The notes: generated from the letters alone by a model not told the origin. DNA of 64,000 nucleotides from Ceraceosorus guamensis (GCF_003144195.1 NW_020290006.1:186001-250000); one strand, 5' to 3'; shown: positions 12,509-25,706, counted from the first letter of the stretch. A program made the numbers and translations.

Positions 12509-14512
12509 CGTGAGGATTACTGTGTGCAGCAAAGCAGATATCGCGATTGTAAGCTCGGCCCTTCGCACGCGTCTCTGCTGCCCGTCCGAAGTACGTCAGC
12601 CGAGCACTCACATGGATAAGGTATCTGTGTGGGGAAAAGACTGACTGAGATCGACGCGATGATTTGTTTGACGTGAATGCAAGCAGACTGTCAAGACGTA
12701 TGCTGCTGAGATCGATAGGCAAGATGTCGTATCCGTAATCTGCTGTCAACAGCGAAGAGAACGATGATCGTCAACAAGACTGCGCAGTGGGATGGGAGTA
12801 ATGGAACCGTGATGGAAGCAAGAGTGGATGGCGTTGCTGTAAGCACGACACAAAGTCTTCCGGCAAGAGAGGATGGATGGCGATGGGTGAGGATACGGGC
12901 ACGAGGGCCTGGCAGGCCAACCATGCAGTCGTCTTCACCAGGCTGGGACTCCGCTCGCTGTAGCAGCCCCAAGCTGTAGCACCCGAGCAGCAGCGGAACA
13001 CGCGCAGAAGAAATTGATTTGTTTCCGCAACACGGGCAGCTTACCTGCCAACGGCCTTGCTGATGATCCGATCCTGATCTTTGATTCTGCCTTGCACTAC
13101 TACTACGACTGCCCAGATGCCCAAGACGATGCAGGTGCGGCGTTTGAAAGTCAGGGGAAGGGGGCGCAGCACTTTGAATTGTGGGTGGCAGCACCGCGGG
13201 TGAGGGAGCGCAGCAGAGAGAGCGGATTCGTCTGCTGCTTAAACGACGGGCGAAGCCTCTCTCCTTCCCTCTGAGACGAGCTGCCCCCCCTGATGCATGG
13301 CCCCTTGGAACGCGCCCTTTGTTTGGAAGAGACCAAACCTCAGCCTGCAGGCTAAGACACGCGCGCCCTGCTCATTAGCTCTTATTGTGCATACATGGCT
13401 CGCAAGCAGCATCGAGCAGCAGAGGTACACAGTCACTTACAGCGCACGCCACGCCGCACCTGGACAGTATATACGCAAACCGTGGGCGCCAGGACTGCGC
13501 GCTCATGCGAGGTTAACAAGGCGCGTCCTGTGCAGATGGACCACCCATCGGGGCATTTGAACCCTCGCGCGCTGGGCTTTGGATCGCGCGTGCAGCTTTG
13601 CAGGATGCCAAGAGCGCAAACGCGCGCGCACAGCATTTCCATTCGTGATTGCAGTGAGTCCACCGAAAAGCTCGCGCATGACTTAGCGCTCTCAAGCCCG
13701 CGGCCGCGACTGCACAAGTGTATGCTGGAGATGGCAATGCCGGCGCGCAGCTGTCTTTTGGCCTTGGCTATGGAGGGGAATCATGCACGAATCACAGCAA
13801 GCAGGCGCGAGGATCCGCTCTCTTTTGCAAGAACCGTTGAGAGGTACAAGCCGCCGGCACAGAGACTGGATTCTGGATCTCAGGCACAATAGTAGTGCTT
13901 GGAACAGACGTCGAAAGGCTGGATGAATTTTGTCGGACGACATCTGGAGATGATTTGGCTACTCGATTTCTATATACTCGGGCAGTTCTGCACTCATGAC
14001 TGTTGCGAAGCCAAGCACCGTGCAGTTCCGAGGCGCTTGCATAGCCACACATTTGATTTCGAGCGCGACATCGCCACGTGGCGCTCCCGCTTAGCCGTGC
14101 CATATCCTTACTCAAGACTCTTCCAGCGCGCTCAGCAGCCACTCCTGCTGCTGACTTGGTCGGGCAATGTGGCGGAATCGATCGATTGATGAAGCACCAG
14201 AGGGGACGTATGTTTGTGTTACAGAATCTTGAAGGTACGGGGACAATAGAGAGGTGTGCAGCTTCGCCTAGAACCGGGACTAGGGGCGGGTCATGTGCAT
14301 CGAAGCTCGCTAGGTTGAGGAAAATACGAGTGAGGAGACGGGACCAGGCAGGATCGGGCTGCGGAGAGGTGCGCGCAGAGATGAAGATGCAGAATGGTGT
14401 TGTTCGCAAAGTGGGGCGAAGTCGTGCTACAAGAGGCGGCCAAATTGAAGACAAAAGGAACTGATGGGAGCCTGAGTAGGAAAGGACACCCATCAATAGT
14501 GCGACGTCGATT
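12509..14512. other. intergenic region upstream of chitin deacetylase
   Basis: About 2 kb lying between the 5' end of the chitin deacetylase and the 3' end of NIK1. It must hold the chitin deacetylase promoter. No conserved domain was seen on either strand. The longest frame (13792-14538, minus) runs into the end of NIK1 out of register and shows no family pattern. Confidence 0.5.
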
Positions 14513-17500
14513 CTACTGGGGTCTTGATCTCGGCCCACCCTTCTTGGCAGACAAGAGGGAATGCAGGGTACTGATCAACTCTACTCTTCGAATGGGCTTG
14601 GAGACGTAAGCGCTCATACCTGCCTGCAGGCACTTCTCCTTGTCGCCAAGCATGGCGTGCGCTGTGAGGGCAACGATGGGGACCCTGTCATCGGTGGGCA
14701 GGGTGCTCTCGAATTCTCTAATCGCAATTGTAGCTTCAATGCCTCCCATGACCGGCATAGAGACGTCCATTAAGATCACGTCGTACTTCCTCTTCTTGAC
14801 CGCCATGACTGCCAATTGGCCGTTGTCTACCACATCCACCTTGTGGCCTTGATTTTGCAGGATTTTGCAGGCCAGCTTCTGGTTGACGACGTTATCTTCC
14901 GCCAGAAGTATGTCATAAGACACCTCGTTGTTGCCCTCTGATGGGGCTGCTGCACTGCTCTCGAGCGATGGCAGTAGGGTTGCGAACAGGTCGGCGAGTG
15001 TGATGGGCGTGTTGGTGTAGGACGAGATGCCGTGGTCGAGACAATAGGTGAGGTTCAGAGTGAGTGCCGAAGGAGAGACCAAGTTGATCGGGATGTATCT
15101 GAGATGCTCGACAGTTCGCAAATCTTCGATGACGCTGAGTGAGTCGGCAATGATGGCATCGATGCGTGGCATGTTGCGTTTACGCTGAGCCGCTTCTTCA
15201 ACGCTATGTGCAGTGAACACCTTGAGCCCAAGCTCCTCCAGCATACCTTGGACACCCGTCCGGTCATGCAAGGTGTCAAGGTAGAAAATGTTCCGGCCCA
15301 CGTACGGATGCATCTTTTCGTTGACCTGCTCGCCATCCACACGGTCCAGCTCGACGAGCATGGTGAAGAAAAAGTCGGAACCTCTGCCGTAATTTGACCT
15401 CACCCAAAGGTCACCGCCCATGAGGTTGACCAATCTGCGCGAAATAGACAGGCCCAGGCCTGTGCCACCATACTTTCTGGTCGTAGAGCCGTCAGCTTGA
15501 CAGAAGGTGTCGAAAATGACGTCAAGCTTGTCCTGCTTGATACCGATACCAGAGTCGGAAGCGCAGAATTCCAGGAGCGCCGAACTTGGCGAAAGCATCT
15601 TGGCCAGCGTACACTTGAGCGCTACCCGTCCGCCGGCATCAGTGAACTTAATGGCGTTACCAATCAGATTGGTGATGATTTGCTTGAGGCGAAGCGCGTC
15701 ACCAATGAGGGGGTCAGGCACCTCGGATGCCACTTCGTACATCAGATTGAGCTTCTTCTGGGTCGCTCGGACCGACAACGTCTTGAGGACGCTGAAGACG
15801 ATGCTTCGCAGAGAGAAGGGAATCTCTTCAACATTCATCCGACCCGCTTCGATCTTGGAAATGTCGAGGATATCGTCGATGATGGCAAGCAAGTTGCCTG
15901 CCAGCGTTGAGACGGTCACAAGATTCTCGCGTTGACTTCTAGATAACTCCGTCTCGAGTGTGAGAGCAGTCATGCCGATGATCCCGTTCATCGGTGTCCT
16001 GATCTCGTGCGACATGTTTGCCAAAAATTCGGACTTGCTGCGATTCGCCAGCTCGGCTGCTTCTCTGGCGGCGGTATTCTTCTGAATAGAATCGCGCAGA
16101 CTGTAGACCATCTGATTGATCTTAGTCTTGAGCGAATCCATTTCTCCGGAGGCTTCGACAGTGACGAATCTGGTAAAGTCTCCATCCGTTGCAGCTGCGG
16201 TGATTTGTGCGAACGCACGCACTTGCGACGTGAGGTTGTTCGCCTAAAAAGATAAGAGCAAGTCAGCGCTGATTCCGCACAAAGTTGGCGATCATTCACT
16301 TACCATAATGTTGACGTTGTCCGTGATTTCAGCCCACTTGCCCTTGATATCTTTCTTTTGTGCTTGTACACCCAGTTTGCCCTCGGTTCCTACCTCTCGT
16401 GCCACCCGGGTCACTTCTGAAGCAAAGAACGACAGCTGTGGAGGGGCAGTGATCAAAGGTCAGCGCCTGCTCTTCGACAAGCCTCGGCACACTCATGCCG
16501 TGAGACTGACTTGGTCAATCATGTTGTTGATGGTGTTGACCAGGTCGAGAATCTCTCCCGATACGGAAATGGTGACCTTTTGGGTGAGATCGCCTCGAGC
16601 GACAGCGGTCTGCGAAAGGGCATCGCAAAGTTGTGAGTTGAGTTCGGAGGGCGCTGGCATCACGCTCAGTGTGCAACTCGACTTACTGTAGCGTGGGCGA
16701 TAGTTCGCACCTGCAGCGTGAGATTCGCCGCCATCGTGTTGACAGAGTCTGTCAAGTCCTACAGGAGGCAACCACTTGAGCGTCAGCTGGGGCAGGCACA
16801 CGTGCCTCAGACATACCCACTTTCCATGTTCCGCCAACGCCGAGCACAGTGGCTCTACCACCCAGCTTGCCTTCGGTTCCGACTTCCTTTGCCACACGAG
16901 TAACCTCTGTGGAGAACGTTCGAAGTGACTCGACCATATTGTTGACAGTAAGCTGTAGAAGGTAATGACGTTTCAGTTCGGACACCTTCAATCGACAGAA
17001 GGCGCTGTCTGTGGACATACTTTGAGGTCGAGGAACTCTCCTCTGACTTCCACATTGATCGTCTTGCTAAGGTCGCCGCGGGCGACAGCTGTAGTGACGG
17101 TGGCGATTGATCGTACCTGCGTCGTCAAGTTGCTGGCCATCATGTTGACTCTTTCGGTGAGAATTTGCCATTGTCCTTTCACATCGTCCACATTGGCCTG
17201 ACCCCCAAGTCTACCTTCTGTGCCGACCTCGACAGATACTCTGATGATCTCATCAGAAAGCGTCTTGAGTTGCCTGACCATGTTGTTGACTGTCATCTTG
17301 AGATCCAGAATCTCTCCCTTGACATCCACAGTGATGAACTCGGTGAGCACACCTTCGGCGACACATTTAGTAACGCGAGCGATCTCTCGAACTTGACTCG
17401 TGAGGTTGTCTGCCATCTTATTGACAGTCTCTGTCAGGTCCTTCCAGGTGCCTTCAACGTTCGGAACATGAGCTTGGCCTCCAAGCTTGCCGTACGTTCC

Positions 17501-19468
17501 GACTACAATGTGGGAGTCAGGCAGCAGGCGTCAGTGATTGAGAACGCGTAGGAATGCTTTGGCAGGCTACGGGGCTAGCCTCACCTTCCATCGACATGCG
17601 GACCACCTCGCTAGCGAACACCCGGAGCTGGCCAACCATCGAGTTGACAGTGTCTTTGAGCTGGGCCATTTCACCCTCAGCCTCGATATCAATGACCTTG
17701 GTCAGGTCACCCTTGGCGACGGCAGTGGTGACCATACCAATGGATCTGACTTGTTCGGTAAGATTGGAGCACATGCGGTTTACCTGGTCGGGCACGAGTC
17801 GCATGCTTCAGCAACTAGCTAGGAGACACCTCTTCTTAAAACTACTTACATTGACGGTCAATTCCTTCCAGACTCCTTGCACGCCTGGCACATGCGCTTG
17901 TCCACCCAGCTGGCCACGACTGCCTACTTCTCTGGACACGCGGGTTACCTCGTTGGCAAAATGCCTCAGTTGATCGACCATCACATTGATCGTCACCTTC
18001 AGCTCCAAGATCTCGCCATCTGCCTCTACTTCGATCTGCTTCGAAAGATCTCCTCGTGCAACAGCCTGACAATGGATTGGCGGTTGGAAGGGTCAATATC
18101 CTGAGCTGGGATACTGACCAGTCTGCGGATCATGCTCACCTTAGTGACTGAGGCGACACCTCGGACTTGAGTGGTAAGGTTCTCGGCAAGTCGATTGACG
18201 ACGTCCTTGAGCTCCTTCCAGCGACCCTCCACGCCTTCTACTTCCACCTGCCCACCAAGCTTGCCTTGGGTGCCCACTTCGAGGGAGACGCGAGTGACCT
18301 CAGCAGCAAAGGTGGATAGTCGATCCACCATCTGATTGATGATGTCCTTTAGCTCTACCATCACATGGCCCTGCACGGGCACGGTGATATGCTGAGAAAG
18401 GTCTCCAAAGGCAACCGCTTTGCACACTCTGGCAATGTCCTGAACTTGCGCTTTCAACAGTCGAAGCTCTTCCTGCGCGCTCAGACCACTCTCGTCGCTG
18501 TACTTTTCGAAAGCTCCAACTGCATTTTCCGGCGCATCAGCTGTGCCTCTGGCTGGCGTGAGGAGCACCGGTCCATCGCGACCCATGCCCAGGGGGTAGG
18601 AGAGGGGGTACGTCGAAGATTGAGGGTGAGCGCCGGACAGCGGGTAAGGAAAGCCAGGCAAAATCGAGGACTTGGCCTCCGTTCGAGTCTCGTTGGGCGA
18701 AGAAGCAGCTGAAGCAGCAGCTGGTAGCGAAGAAGCGTGGGGCGACAACACATCACCCGCTGAGCGCTGCACCGACGCGAGACCGGCATGCTGCGTTGCA
18801 AAGATTGGCAGCGGACTTGCATGGCCAGACACTGCGCCTGTAAGTGCTCCCGCAGAGCTCACACCCGAAGCTGCTGCCTGCTTGAGCAGTACATCTTCCA
18901 GATCTTCCTCTGCTTTCCAAAGCCTCTCCACTAGACGACCCAGGTTCGACTCGATCTGCTGAGTGCGCGAGTCTCCGTCATCAAAGTGAAAGCGCGGGAG
19001 CGGTAAAGAGACAACACCTTCACTGTGGTCTTGCAAGTCCGGCCCTTGTGCTCTGTGCAGCCCATTGCTAGGCCCTGATGCTCCGAGCAAGGAAGCTCTT
19101 TTAGCCGAAGGTGAGCCATGCCCAAGCGCGGTTTCGTACTCGCTTCCGACACTTGCACCATCCTCTGATTCCCCAAGTTCTTCGGCAGCTTGACCTGGAG
19201 CATTGGCAACATCATCCTGTTCCGGCGGCGTCGAGACCGCGGGCGAGATCCTCGTCAGTCCCGCATCTTGCAGCCTTCTGAGCGCCACGGGTGGCTTGGT
19301 GTTGACTAGAGATTGGGTGATGAGGAGTAGATGGTCCACAAAGTTGTCCGGTAAGTGACCCAAGTCTGGTAGAGGAGACGAAGTGGTGCGCGACATGCTT
19401 GAAGCGCTTCTTTGAGGACCTGAAGAGCCTACGCCCACATTGGAGGGCATGGACACTGCGGCTGCCAT
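14513..19468 (-). CDS. NIK1: group III hybrid histidine kinase with HAMP repeats (Nik1/Hik1 type)
   Basis: Cytosolic osmosensing kinase that signals through Ypd1-type phosphotransfer to the HOG MAP-kinase pathway. The family is the known target of phenylpyrrole and dicarboximide fungicides. Nine exons: 19468-18140, 18065-17850, 17783-17585, 17502-17021, 16952-16821, 16758-16687, 16609-16511, 16435-16304, 16243-14513, all in phase, about 1463 residues. After a low-complexity N-terminus of about 340 residues come seven HAMP units with the recurrent pattern LTxQVRxIA..TxAVARGDL. Then follow the coiled linker, HisKA with phospho-acceptor His in [12 protein letters not shown] (about residue 966), ATPase boxes ([23 protein letters not shown]), a degenerate receiver-like stretch, and a receiver with phospho-acceptor Asp in [14 protein letters not shown] (about 1380). 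The start has a good context (GCCATGG). All key residues are intact. Confidence 0.95.
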
Positions 19469-22119
19469 GGCGCCTCGAGCTGAGCGTTGGAGGAGCTACG
19501 ATCAGCAGGAGGATATCAAGTTGACTTCGATTGCGCCAAGAGTCGCTTCGGGTCAGAGAGCACCTCGTAGTCGTAGCAGGCTGGGAAGAGACTAAGCCAG
19601 AGGTTAGACCGGCGTTGTTCGCGCACTGGAGCAATATCTCTTGATCGCGCGCAATACCGCCGCGCGAACGGGTTTGCGTGGACGCAACGCCGAGAGCGTG
19701 AGAGCGAGCCGGGCTGGTGGCCGAACTGAGCGCCACTACTAGCTACCGGTAGCGATCGCAATCGCGATGCTCGCGCACACTTCGGACGGAGCAGGATATG
19801 ACGTCGACGCCTTGTGCTCTCGTGATGATAGAGTGCGCCCGTGGCCAAACGCTTAAAGCGAACCGCCAGCGGTGAACCTTGAAGGGGATACTGGGCTGAG
19901 GGTTGCCTCAGATGGCCATGGAGGAGTTGGCAGCCTCTCGTTGTTAGCTAGAACAGCTTAGCCAGATGATGATGACGTTGCGTACAGAGGTGTGAGGGCG
20001 ATTGAGATGTGGTCAAATGTGAATGTATGCGATGAGCGAGCGACCTTTGCTTGGGAGCTGTCACGAGTTGTTGTGGAAAAGCTCGTCTTTGTTAGCGTTC
20101 AATCAGGACACGCATAGGCTCCGGCGTCATGAGGGGACCCCTTCGCTTGTGATCGATGCCGCGCACAGCCCGGATGCCGCTGGCTCGAGTCGACTGCGAA
20201 CGCGAACGCGCGCGTGCATCCATCCATGCACATATGCAAGCCGTTCTGCCGCTCTGTTGCGTTGCGTTCCTCATCGCGAGCGCAGGCCGGGTCTTGCGCC
20301 CGTCTCCGGACTTATTGTTAGTATCCACCCACATGCTTGATTCATCTTGACTGCAAATAATGTGCCGTTCGTTGAAGTCTGCGGGTCCAGTCTGCTAGCC
20401 TGCAAGGGAATTGATACGCCGACACGCTACCACACACCCATCAGAGTTTGACGATCAGACTCTTGACTTTTGACTGTGCGATTGTAGAATAATCATCGTG
20501 AATAGGGGAGCGCCGGTGCGTGCTAAGCCAGTATATGCCCGCATACACGCTGCCCACGGCACCCCGTGCGCATGCAGAACCTCGCGCGCATACCTGCAGC
20601 AGCAGTCACGACTCACGAGTCACGAGTGTGAGTCTGAGTACGATAGCCGTACGCGCGTACGGTTATGTTTAAGTGAAGTGAGTGGTACGGTTGCCGTGCC
20701 TGACCGGTACGCTCGGAAGGTAACGACTGCACAGCCCGCTGCCGTTGCGCTTCCCCCGCAGCGCGATGTGTACCGGAACCGGTACAATTCGTGATTCTTT
20801 TGACAACTGACAAGCATATAACAGCCGACGGACTTTGCTTCCGTTCCACAGATATAGGAGCTCAACCACAACGCTTGACGCTGATCATCATCATCGCATC
20901 GACCCTGCGATCTCTGCGAAACCGCGATCATGGTAAAGCTTAAAAGGTGATTGATGGAGATTCACGCTTCATGCCACCTCTCTTTGCAACGCGGGCACCT
21001 CCTCTTCGGAGAGAGTCCGAGAGCTTGTGTCTAGATCAAGATTGAATTGTCTGATCTTTTCCATGGTCTGTACCGGCCCTACTCACATTGACCAAGCTGG
21101 TCGAGAGTAGGAAGGCAGAGAAGTGCATCCGGGCTCCTGCATCTTCGTTTCGACTCCTTCATGCCTCGATCGGACGGCCGCCGGGTCAAGAGGACCCCGA
21201 GCGGCGATACGTGCACGTCTTCTCTCGACCGTGAACGTTGAGGAGCCTCGTGATTTTTGTGTGTGCAGCCGCAATCCTGCCATGTCGGGGGACACAAAGA
21301 GTGTTCGAGCAAGGCAGTACTTGGCGACATTCTTCAAAGGCTGCGACTGCCTGTTTATCACGAGTGCGGCGAGCATCTAATGGGCTCGGCGAGCAACGCA
21401 CCGACCCCTGCTCGTCATCGTACACCAAATTTACAGGCTTTCCAGGCGGATGTAAAAGGAAACAGCAATAAAAGTCCACTAGTCATTACGTATGTCATCT
21501 TTGCTACACGGTCACTGAGCCCTCACAGGCATTGATGATTGCGCATGCTGAACCTCGCAATGAGAGACTGGGCGCCATCGTGAGACACCAGCGTTCGGTA
21601 CTTCGTTCCCTACCGCCTACAAAGATTGCGATCGACCTGCTTTCACAAACCAGCACTTGGCTGATTTCCAGGGAAGAGTGGATGAAGGACAAGAATATGC
21701 GAAGTGCAGGCTCCATAAGGAACAGAAATGAGTCGCGATCAAGGAATTTCGGATGACGAGAAGTATACATGTGACGGGCGATTGAGAGCAGGCTGAAGGG
21801 GGAGAGTGTTGCTGTCCGAGAACATTCTCAGCGGCCGGCGTTGCATCGTGTGAGTCACGCGCGGTCGGAGCTTGCGCGTTGTGGAGATCCAGAAAAAGCC
21901 ACGCACATGTACGTACATGATACCCGCGCCCTCGCGCGCGCGCGCGAAGGCGAGAAAGAAGAGCACACACAAGCACGCATGGATAGCGCGCGAGGTTCGA
22001 TCGACGGTGCTCTTGGACGACGGACGGCACGATAGCTATGACTCACGAGCAGGACCGTTTCTTCCTTCGCAAGCACATGCTCCCGCTTCCGCAACCAATC
22101 CCTCTTTGCCTCAAGCATC
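19469..22119. other. divergent promoter region between NIK1 and ILV6
   Basis: About 2.6 kb separating two divergently transcribed genes, so it should contain both promoters. Short repeats built on TCACGA occur near 20605. Alternating CG-rich runs occur near 21930. Open frames here have no protein family signature. Confidence 0.5.
20605..20632. repeat. short tandem TCACGA/GAGT repeat cluster
   Basis: Three near-copies of TCACGA-CT or TCACGA-GT lie head to tail. The same core occurs in other intergenic regions of the window but not, to my reading, inside exons. Confidence 0.5.
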
Positions 22120-23494
22120 ATGCTGGGTCTCGCGAGCATGGCGGCGTCGCGGACAGCGTTTCAGGCAGGCAACAGTCTGAAAAACGTCTACTCTCGTCCA
22201 CTCTCTCGACGATTCTCGCTGAGCAGTTTCCTATTTTCCGGGGCGCAAGGGGCAAGCGGGGGAGGTCGAGGAGCAGGAGCCTCATCACCTTCCTCGACGG
22301 ATCCCAACTCCCCAAATCATAATGCTAGCGCCGCTCTGGATTACAAGCTGAGCCATAGGCTTAGGAAGTTGCCCCCCTTGCCCAGCCTAGAACCGCCAAA
22401 CTTGGACGCGGGCGAAGCTGTCAGCAACATCCTTTATAATACTCCACCTCCCAGCAAACAGCCGTTCAAGAGGTGAGCAAAAATGCAGGCCTTGAAGGTT
22501 CTTGCTCGCCCGCATGCTGCAGCAAGCGCAATCTGACAGCTGCGACTGACCGCCTTGCGGCCCCCCACTTCATGCTTTTGCAACACAGGCACATCCTCAA
22601 CACGCTCGTGCAGAACGAACCAGGTGTGCTCTCCCGCGTAGCAGGTACCCTTGCAGCTCGAGGCTTCAACATCGATTCCCTGGTCGTGTGCGCGACGGAA
22701 CATCGCGACCTTTCGCGGATGTGCATCGTCTTGCGAGGACAAGATGGAGTGGTAGAGCAGATCCGCCGCCAATTGGAAGATCTGGTTCCAGTCTGGGCAG
22801 TGCTGGACTACACCAATACGAGCGTCATAGAGAGGGAAATGATGCTTGTCAAAGTCAGCATACTGGGACCAGAGTATTTTGAGGAAGCTCAATTGGCAGC
22901 TCAAGGTGCTAGCGCTGGTGCCAATTCTAGCAGCTTGTACGCATCCCAATCTGCCCCTGCTCCTGAGCTCTTGGCCGAGAGGGAAAGCAACGCTTCTGCC
23001 GGCTCGGGTCCTTCGCCTGCAGGGACGACCGGATCGGCCGCTTCTTCATCAGACGCGGCTTCTGCCGTCGGCTCAGCAGCCACTCACTCCCATTCCGCTC
23101 AACATGCTCCACTCACACCCACCGAGGCGCTCAGAGTCAAGTCGGACAACATGAGATCCATCATTGCGTTGGCGGAGCAGTTCAAGGGCAGTGTGGTGGA
23201 CATCAGCTCTACAAGCGTTATTGTGGAGGTGACTGGAAAGACGAGCAGGTGCGACGCCTTCCTCAAGCTGGTCAGGCCATACGGCGTGCTCGAATGCGCC
23301 AGGAGCGGTAAGTCTAGCTAGCCAGCTCCACAACACAGCTGTGCGCGCATGTATGCTCATCGAACGCCCACGAATTTCACGCAGGAACAATGGTGCTGCC
23401 TCGCTCGCCCATCACCTCTTCCTGGACTGGCTTGGACGAGCTGAGCGACGAGGAACTTGCGGAAATTGACCCCTCGCTCTTGCCTCCTGGCTAA
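22120..23494 (+). CDS. ILV6: acetolactate synthase regulatory (small) subunit
   Basis: Mitochondrial regulatory subunit of acetohydroxyacid synthase, the first shared step of valine, leucine and isoleucine synthesis. It stimulates the catalytic subunit and confers valine feedback. Exons 22120-22472, 22589-23307 and 23385-23494, about 393 residues. The first exon encodes a Ser/Arg-rich mitochondrial presequence. The second starts at the ACT domain (HILNTLVQNEPGVLSRVAG...GFNIDSLVV), continues through TSVIEREMMLVKVSILGPEY, and ends with the C-terminal ALS_ss domain (RSIIALAEQFKGSVVDIS, VEVTGKTSRCDAFLKLV). Between these halves sits an Ala/Ser-rich insertion of roughly 90 residues; fungal Ilv6 proteins often carry an insertion here. 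The last exon ends in an acidic tail (SDEELAEIDPSLLPPG). Catalytic subunit Ilv2 is not in this window. Confidence 0.95.
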
Positions 23495-24080
23495 GCTAGG
23501 CTACACGAAGCAGGCTACGTCTGGCATTGCGGCCAGGCTTACAGATGGTGAGGTGCACCGCAATGTGCGCAGTAGGGGATAGGAGAGGGCAGGTAAGCTA
23601 AGTCATGGGAACGAACGTTGCATTGGTTCACGACGGGTGCGACTTTAGCAATGTCGAATGAGCTTCTCAAACTTCTTGCGATGCGTCTCCAGCGACTTGC
23701 GCACTTATCCTGTGATCTGCCCAGGCTGACTTGCACATTGGTCTGGGATGATTGTGGGTTATCCTAGAGATCTGGGCGATTTCGTGCGCTGCACATGTTC
23801 ACTCAGGCAGCGCGTTGATTCAGTGACATCGACAACGGACCTCAGCAAATGCGTCGAGACCTCTTCAAAGAAGACATGAACATTCTATGATGTGTACGTG
23901 CGTGGAACGAAGCAGTCGCGAGGCGGACGGGCTACAGAGGCTTTTCCTTTCTTGGAGCGTGGTGTGTTGCTCGACAATCGCGCAAAAACAACCATGCCCG
24001 AGGACCCGCAGACGGAAGAAAGAATGGCGTAGAGTTGGTGAGCGACAGGAAGAAGAGAATCCAACAAGGCGGCGGGCGCA
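23495..24080. other. intergenic region between convergent genes
   Basis: Holds the 3' ends of ILV6 and YDJ1. No gene or obvious repeat was recognised. Confidence 0.5.
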
Positions 24081-25706
24081 TCACTGTTGAGCGCACTGAA
24101 CGCCAGGTCCTCCTTCACCCTCTTCATCTTCGTCCATGCCAGCTCCCTGACCAGCTCCAGCTCCTCGTCTAGCCTGATTAGCCTCGCGCTCATCCACATC
24201 ATCCATGATGACATCCTCCACATCTCCCTTGACTTTGCTAGCTTGCTTGCGAGGAGGCAGCGCCTTTTCAAGCAGAGGGAACGCCTCAGGAGGCAAAGAG
24301 TCTGGGAAAGCCACGCTGAGTGTGCAGTACAAGTCTCCCAACTCGTGGTGCCTGTAAGAAGGCATGCCCTGTCCTCGCAGAACCTTGATCGCTCCTGGCT
24401 TGACCACCTCTCCAGCTGGAATCTCGACGCTGAGCGCATGATCATCCAAGTGCTCAATCGTGACTTTGCCTCCCGCTAAAGCAGTCAGCAGATCAACCTC
24501 AATGTCGACGTACAGGTCGTTCTCGCGACGTTTGAAACGCGAGTGAGGCTTTTCGTCCACCACAATGACGACATCTCCCGGTATCGTGTTGGGCGCTTGA
24601 TCTGCTTCCTCCTTGAAAGTGATGGTCTGACCATCCTTCATACCCTTGTCGATGCGAACTTCGAGCACCTTGCGCTCTTGGTTGACCTTTTTGCCGGAGC
24701 AAGTCTTGCACCTGTCCTTGGCATTGATCTGCTCTCCGAGACCTTGACATTCGGGGCAAGTCTGTTGCAATTGCTGCACCATAGGTCCGAGCTGCCGGAG
24801 AATGGTCTTGACACCGCTACCATTGCAGCCACCGCAAGACTTGACAGCTCCTTCTTTGCCTCCACGTCCTTCGCACTTTCCGCAAATGACTTGCTTTTGA
24901 AGGGCAAGCTTTGTGGTTTTGCCGACGTACAACTCTTCCAAAGAGACCTTGATGCGATGGACGAGATCCTTGCCCTTGCGAGGACCTTGGGGTCTGCGAG
25001 AGCCGCCACCTCCAAAGAAACCTCCGCCGCCACCTCCGAAAAGCTGCGAGAACAAATCTTGAGGGTCCATTCCACCCATGCCGCCACCTTCGCCAAGTCC
25101 TGCTTCTCCAAATCGATCATACCTGCATGCAGACAAAAATAACAGCGGCTCAGTTTACGATTGGGCGATATGCGCTTACGTACCACTATCACATGGAACC
25201 TTACGCACATGTCACGCTTTTGCGGGTCTGATAGCGTCTCGTATGCGGATGTGACCTCTTTGAACTGCTCGGGGTCGCCTCCCTTGTCGGGGTGAAGTGC
25301 CAATGCCTTTTTTCGGTACGCCCTATAATGCAGTGCGGTCAGAAGGCGTCAGAAGTGACGGAAGAAATGATCGGAAAAGCAACGGGGCGGGAGACAGAAC
25401 GCTGGTAGATCATGTCTGGGAGGGATGGCAGCGTGTATGCGCTTGCGTTCCCATCGAACCAGGACGCCAAGAAACATGGACAAGGGCGCCCCTGAGCGCC
25501 CTTACCTTTTTCTACCGCGATTTTGACCTTCAGGAGTGCAAGCCACTGATGCAACTCACTTCTTCAGCTCAGACTCCGAGCAGTCTGGCTTCACGCCAAG
25601 AAGGTCGTAGAACTGGTCAAGGAGTGGCCAATTTCAGAGTCAGTGCAGCTCCCAGAGAGTGTTTTGAATCGTTGCTCAAGCTCACCTTTGTTTCGCTATG
25701 GCACAT
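24081..25706 (-). CDS. YDJ1: class A DnaJ co-chaperone with CaaX box
   Basis: Cytosolic Hsp40 that delivers unfolded proteins to Hsp70 and stimulates its ATPase. Exons 25706-25686 (seven codons, MCHSETK), 25612-25560, 25322-25209 and 25122-24081, about 409 residues, all in phase. The J domain is spread over the first three exons: FYDLLGV, then LKKAYRKKALALHPDKGGDP with the catalytic HPD, then YETLSDPQKRDMYDRFGE. A Gly/Phe-rich linker follows, then four zinc-finger repeats (CGKCEGRG, CGGCNGSG, CPECQGLG, CKTCSGKK), then the two substrate-binding beta domains. The protein ends CAQQ, a farnesylation-type CaaX motif as in yeast Ydj1 (CASQ). The second intron is unusually long for the window (237 bases) and an ORF search alone would miss the first two exons. 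Confidence 0.95.

Noticed and set aside
12691-13194. 167-codon minus-strand frame upstream of the chitin deacetylase
   Set aside because: Lies in the promoter region, contains scattered Ser/His/Leu without domain pattern and cannot be spliced in phase to the signal-peptide exon.
13792-14538. 248-codon minus-strand frame downstream of NIK1
   Set aside because: It overlaps the 3' end of NIK1 in another register, has no family motif and its composition is like other random frames in GC-rich DNA.
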